Shown: one piece after another, positions 60,860 through 64,000 of the stretch | Position numbering within the stretch: the first letter of the stretch is position 1 | How the letters are laid out: every line of letters starts with the position of its first letter | Source: Flavobacteriales bacterium | GTDB taxonomy: Bacteria > Bacteroidota > Bacteroidia > Flavobacteriales_F > PHOS-HE28 | DNA: 64,000 nucleotides | NCBI GenBank assembly: GCA_016717305.1 | Contig: JADKFY010000002.1 | Coordinates: forward strand, 1-64,000 | Reading direction: 5' to 3' | Translations under genes and position numbers: made by a program | Notes under the pieces: model-generated | What the model was told of the DNA's origin: nothing | The model's input: only the letters and a program-made list of their open reading frames with translations | The model's database searches: none

Positions 60860-61654
60860 ATGACCGAGGGATCCCCATTGCGAAAAATGCTCGTCGGATT
60901 TGATGGAGCTGTGAACTATGCCTTGCCCATGGCGGATGGACCAGTGGAATTGGCACCCTTCCTCGGCAAGAATTTTAAGGTGCGAGCCACCGGTGTGCTC
61001 AGTTGCTGCTCTTGCGGAAGACGGGTGAAGAAATTGTTCGCACAAGGCTTTTGCTATCCCTGCTTAGTATCGGCACCAGAGGCGGCGGACTGTATCATCA
61101 GGCCCGAACTGTGCCGGGCACACTTGCATGAAGGGCGAGACCCGGAGTGGGAAGCTGCGCACCACAACACCGAACATGTGGTGTACATGAGCTTCACCGG
61201 TGGGGTGAAGGTCGGCGTAACGCGAAGCACACAAGTGCCTGTGCGTTGGATCGATCAAGGCGCTGTTTCGGCCGTGATCATTGCGCGTGTTCCGTATCGG
61301 CAATTGGCCGGTTTGATCGAGGTGGACCTGAAACGGCTCTTCGCGGACCGAACAAATTGGCGAGCGATGTTGAAGGAAGTGGCTGTTGATCATGACGCTT
61401 TACAGGAAGCACGTACCAAGGCGCGCAATGTGCTTCGTGAAGACCTGCAACAATACTTTTTGACCGATGAAGCACCGTTGGATATCACCTATCCCATGTT
61501 GGCCTACCCGCCGAAAGTGACCAGTGTCAATTTGGGCAAGGTGCCAGAGGTTGGCGGAATTCTATTGGGTGCAAAAGGCCAATACCTGATCTGGGAAGAT
61601 GGTCGTGTTCTCAACGTTCGGAACCACAGTGGACATCACGTGGAAATAGGATGA
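60860..61654 (+). CDS. DUF2797 domain protein
   Basis: A 264-residue protein. An N-terminal Cys cluster (SCCSCGRRVKKLFAQGFCYPC, then CIIRPELC and AHLHEG) probably binds zinc. The central YMSFTGGVKVGVTRSTQVPVRWIDQGA is characteristic of DUF2797, and RVPYRQLAGLIEVDLKRLFADRTNWRAML follows. The GxKVGVTR segment resembles a GIY-YIG-like core, so a nucleic-acid-related function is possible, but the family is uncharacterised. Its stop overlaps the start of the next gene (ATGA). ATG 60887 (MLVGFDG) is an alternative start. Confidence 0.85.
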   Translation: MTEGSPLRKMLVGFDGAVNYALPMADGPVELAPFLGKNFKVRATGVLSCCSCGRRVKKLFAQGFCYPCLVSAPEAADCIIRPELCRAHLHEGRDPEWEAAHHNTEHVVYMSFTGGVKVGVTRSTQVPVRWIDQGAVSAVIIARVPYRQLAGLIEVDLKRLFADRTNWRAMLKEVAVDHDALQEARTKARNVLREDLQQYFLTDEAPLDITYPMLAYPPKVTSVNLGKVPEVGGILLGAKGQYLIWEDGRVLNVRNHSGHHVEIG

Positions 61655-62946
61655 GGGATCTTCTAATTCTACTGTTGTGTTGCTTTGGGCAACAGATCTT
61701 CTCCCAAGCGGATTGGCAACTGCGCGCGCCTATGCCGATGCCAACAGCGAACAACGCGGTCTGCGCTGCACAGGTGGACGGCGATGATCGGGTCTATTCT
61801 TTCGGAGGAATTGGGGTCGGTTTGGACAGGCTGGCCATCCACCGACGTGCATATCGATACAGTACACTTTTGGATGCTTGGACCACCTTGCCGGAAATAC
61901 CGGACACGAGCGGAAAGATCGCATCGGCAGCGAGCGTAGTGGGTGGAGTGGCGTATGTTATCGGTGGCTACCATGTCCTGAACGCATCTCCGTTCGAGAT
62001 CAGTTCCAACAAAGTGCATCGGTTCTATCTTTCCACAGAGACCTGGCTTACGGACGGCGCCCCAATTCCTATCCCGATCGATGACCAAGTGCAAGCTGTA
62101 TGGCGAGATAGTCTGATCTACGTGATCACCGGATGGAGCAACACGACCAACGTATCAGCGGTCCAAGTGTATGACCCGGCTCTTGATACATGGTCGGTCG
62201 GAACAGCGGTCATAAATAGCAATGCGTACAGAGCGTTCGGCGCTTCCGGTACCATCATTGGCGATACCATTTTCTATTACGGAGGTGCTTCAATGGGGAG
62301 CAGTTTTCCGGCACAGGACAAACTGCGGATCGGCGTGATCGATCCCCTCTCTCCACTGACCATTCAATGGTTGCCGGTGGTGAATACGGGCAGGGCCAGC
62401 TACAGGTCCGGATGTGGCACTTTGCAGAACCGACCGTTCTGGGTAGGAGGAAGCAGCATGAGCTACAACTACGATGCCGTGGCCTACAATGGAAGTGGCG
62501 TGGTTGCGCCAGCCACTGACCTGGCCATTCTGCCCAACACGAATGCACCGTTCTCTTTGGAGAGTGCTGGTGCCGAGGTAATGGACCTCCGTGGCGTTGG
62601 GCAGTTAAGTTCAGGGGACATCCATATCTGTGGTGGCATAGGACCCAATGCCGAGGTATCGGCAACGAATTGGCTTATAACAACTTCCGTGGGGATTGGT
62701 GAATTGGATGCTACGGCGCCGCGCATTTTCCCAGTGCCAAGTTCCGGTTCGGTAACGGTGGATCTGCCGCAAGACCTTTTCCAAGGGCGTTACGCAGTGT
62801 ACAATACGTTAGGCGCTATGGTGTTGGAAGGCAGGATCGAAGGCCCTCGGCTACAATTGGAAATGGCCGATCGGCCAAGAGGGACCTACACGGTGGAACT
62901 TATTGGGACCGGCCGCGTACTAAGTCTCAGGTTTTGGTTAGTGTAA
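61651..62946 (+). CDS. kelch-repeat T9SS type A secreted protein
   Basis: A 431-residue protein. A signal peptide (LLILLLCCFGQQIFSQ) is followed by kelch-type blades: WQLRAPMPMPTANNAVCAAQVDGDDRVYSFGGIG, YRYSTLLDAWTTLPEIP, ASVVGGVAYVIGGYH, VQVYDPALDTWSVG, suggesting a six-bladed propeller. The end is a type A sorting domain (IFPVPSSGSVTVDLPQD, YAVYNTLGAMVLEG, GTYTVELIGTGRVLSLRFWLV). Translation is coupled to the DUF2797 gene by a 4-base overlap, an odd pairing of cytoplasmic and secreted proteins. A terminator follows. Confidence 0.87.
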   Translation: MRDLLILLLCCFGQQIFSQADWQLRAPMPMPTANNAVCAAQVDGDDRVYSFGGIGVGLDRLAIHRRAYRYSTLLDAWTTLPEIPDTSGKIASAASVVGGVAYVIGGYHVLNASPFEISSNKVHRFYLSTETWLTDGAPIPIPIDDQVQAVWRDSLIYVITGWSNTTNVSAVQVYDPALDTWSVGTAVINSNAYRAFGASGTIIGDTIFYYGGASMGSSFPAQDKLRIGVIDPLSPLTIQWLPVVNTGRASYRSGCGTLQNRPFWVGGSSMSYNYDAVAYNGSGVVAPATDLAILPNTNAPFSLESAGAEVMDLRGVGQLSSGDIHICGGIGPNAEVSATNWLITTSVGIGELDATAPRIFPVPSSGSVTVDLPQDLFQGRYAVYNTLGAMVLEGRIEGPRLQLEMADRPRGTYTVELIGTGRVLSLRFWLV

Positions 62947-62960
62947 TGTTAGGGAAAGCA

Positions 62961-62987
62961 AAAGGCTCCGGGAAACCGGAGCCTTTT
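62961..62987. terminator. bidirectional terminator between the kelch gene and sppA
   Basis: An 11-bp stem (AAAGGCTCCGG with CCGGAGCCTTT, loop GAAA), followed by T on the + strand. On the minus strand the hairpin ends in TTTGCTTTCC. It lies between convergent stops, so it can end both transcripts. Confidence 0.8.
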
Positions 62988-63012
62988 GTGATATTGTCGG
63001 GTCCTTCGTGGC

Positions 63013-64000
63013 TCAATGCACGTCCAGGTCGTATTCCATCCGGGCCTGAACGCCGATCATTTCCTTGGCCTGTTTCACCTTGGTGAATTGCTTCAACAAG
63101 TCCAGGTCCTCTCCCAGCATGGTGGCTGCCACCCAAGCACTGGCGCTTCCATTGAGGTCCGCCATGATCTGCTCGAAAAGGTCCTTTTGTTCGGGCATTT
63201 CAACACGTTTGGGGTCTGAAAGGCCTGCTAGGTTCGCCGCTTCCGCAATTGCGGCTTCCAGCCCTCCCAATTCATCCACCAACCCGATCCGTTTGGCATC
63301 TTCACCGGTCCATACACGACCTTGGCCAATGCTGTCCACTTGGGCCACGGTCAGGTTACGTCCTTCAGCCACACGTTCCTTGAACCCTGTGTAGAAGTCG
63401 TCGATATAACCCTGTATGATGTCTTTTTCATGTTGCGTGAGCGGCCGGGTACCGGTAGGCATATCAGCATACTTGTGCGTCTTCAGCCCATCGAAAGTGA
63501 TCCCGAGTTTGTTCTTGAAGAAGCCCTGCATGTTCGGGATGATCCCGAAGACACCGATTGAACCTGTGATGGTAGTTGGTTCTGCGAAGATCTTGCGCGC
63601 CGGAGCGGCGATATAATATCCCCCGGAAGCGGCCACATCGCCCATGCTCACTACAACTGGTTTCACATCATTGGCCAACTTCACTTCGCGCCAGATCGTT
63701 TCACTGGCCAGTCCACTACCACCGGGGCTGTTCACCCGCAGCACGATCGCTTTGATGGAGCTGTCTTCCCGTGCCTCACGGATCGTAGCAGAAAGAGAAG
63801 TGCTACCGATCGTGCCGTCTTCGCTCTCGCCGGAAGAGATCCCGCCCTCAGCATAGATCACCGCAAGTTTCTGATCACTGTTTCCTGTTGAATGGTCGTG
63901 TTTGAAGGAACGTGCGTAAGTGCCCAGTTCGGTCAGCTCAAGATCCTTGTCAGCTTCGATGCCCATCCGTTCACGCAGGATATCGAGCACTTCGTCGCGG
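63013..64000 (-). CDS. sppA: signal peptide peptidase SppA (partial, N terminus beyond the window)
   Basis: The visible 329 residues are the second half of a 67K-type SppA. They include LAVIYAEGGISSGESEDGTIGS, VLRVNSPGGSGLASETIW, the catalytic Ser in VSMGDVAASGGYYIAAPA, and TITGSIGVFGIIPN, ending with ARMEYDLDVH. The family's general-base Lys should lie in the missing N-terminal repeat. It is a membrane-bound Ser/Lys protease that degrades leftover signal peptides. The frame stays open to the window end. Confidence 0.92.
   Translation of the reverse strand, partial: RDEVLDILRERMGIEADKDLELTELGTYARSFKHDHSTGNSDQKLAVIYAEGGISSGESEDGTIGSTSLSATIREAREDSSIKAIVLRVNSPGGSGLASETIWREVKLANDVKPVVVSMGDVAASGGYYIAAPARKIFAEPTTITGSIGVFGIIPNMQGFFKNKLGITFDGLKTHKYADMPTGTRPLTQHEKDIIQGYIDDFYTGFKERVAEGRNLTVAQVDSIGQGRVWTGEDAKRIGLVDELGGLEAAIAEAANLAGLSDPKRVEMPEQKDLFEQIMADLNGSASAWVAATMLGEDLDLLKQFTKVKQAKEMIGVQARMEYDLDVH

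Overview
The window looks like a chromosome piece from an uncultured Bacteroidota of Flavobacteriales type. The main signs are many secreted proteins ending in type IX secretion (T9SS) C-terminal domains of both the short type A kind and the gliding-motility-associated (type B) kind, choice-of-anchor L, DUF2911 and DUF3127 proteins, LytTR/His_kinase two-component pairs, and TAnnTTTG -7 promoter elements in front of several genes. There are no rRNA genes, no CRISPR array and no recognisable phage or transposase gene. One tRNA (Leu-UAG) is present.

Layout. 0-2.2 kb: flippase-like membrane protein plus family 2 glycosyltransferase. 2.2-3.5 kb: DUF3127 protein and flavin reductase. 3.7-7.4 kb: tRNA-Leu, then the protein quality-control cluster tig-clpP-clpX, in which clpP carries two frameshifts. 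7.6-15.3 kb: two DUF2911 proteins bracket a sodium:solute symporter and a wrecked PIG-L family deacetylase gene. This stretch is the most unusual part: six tandem arrays of 7-bp repeats, two four-helix-bundle (IVS/Avd-like) genes lying between inverted heptamer arrays, and a ~154-bp inverted-repeat insert inside the second of them. 15.5-30.4 kb: five large T9SS surface or secreted proteins, one frameshifted once and one shattered by at least seven frameshifts beside a 38-base poly-G tract. 30.5-34.6 kb: two tandem paralogous LytS/LytTR-type kinase-regulator pairs. 34.8-44.4 kb: a lipoprotein, folA-thyA, a ClC channel, two secreted beta-propeller-like proteins, a nucleoside transporter and a bifunctional nuclease. 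44.5-47.4 kb: etfBA diverging from a pyruvate dehydrogenase E1-beta gene. 47.6-50.5 kb: PH-like protein, LemA and DUF2207. 50.6-54.5 kb: two T9SS proteins. 54.6-54.8 kb: a decayed second copy of the E1-beta C terminus. 54.9-57.2 kb: membrane pyrophosphatase. 57.4-64 kb: deoxynucleoside kinase, a secreted protein, a GH3-like protein, a DUF2797 protein, a kelch T9SS protein and the start-truncated sppA.

The strongest candidate for something undescribed is the heptamer-array/four-helix-bundle cassette. Eight arrays, each with its own 7-bp unit, occur in this window (10.3, 10.8, 12.5, 13.4, 14.1, 14.2, 44.4 and 60.7 kb). Two pairs flank four-helix-bundle genes in inverted orientation, one abuts a truncation point inside a host gene and one marks the extended 3' end of that same gene. 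That pattern suggests a small mobile or passenger element. The frameshifts in clpP, the FG-GAP gene and the 19.5-23.9 kb gene may be partly sequence errors, since several fit loss of one base from a short G run and the worst gene lies next to the poly-G tract.
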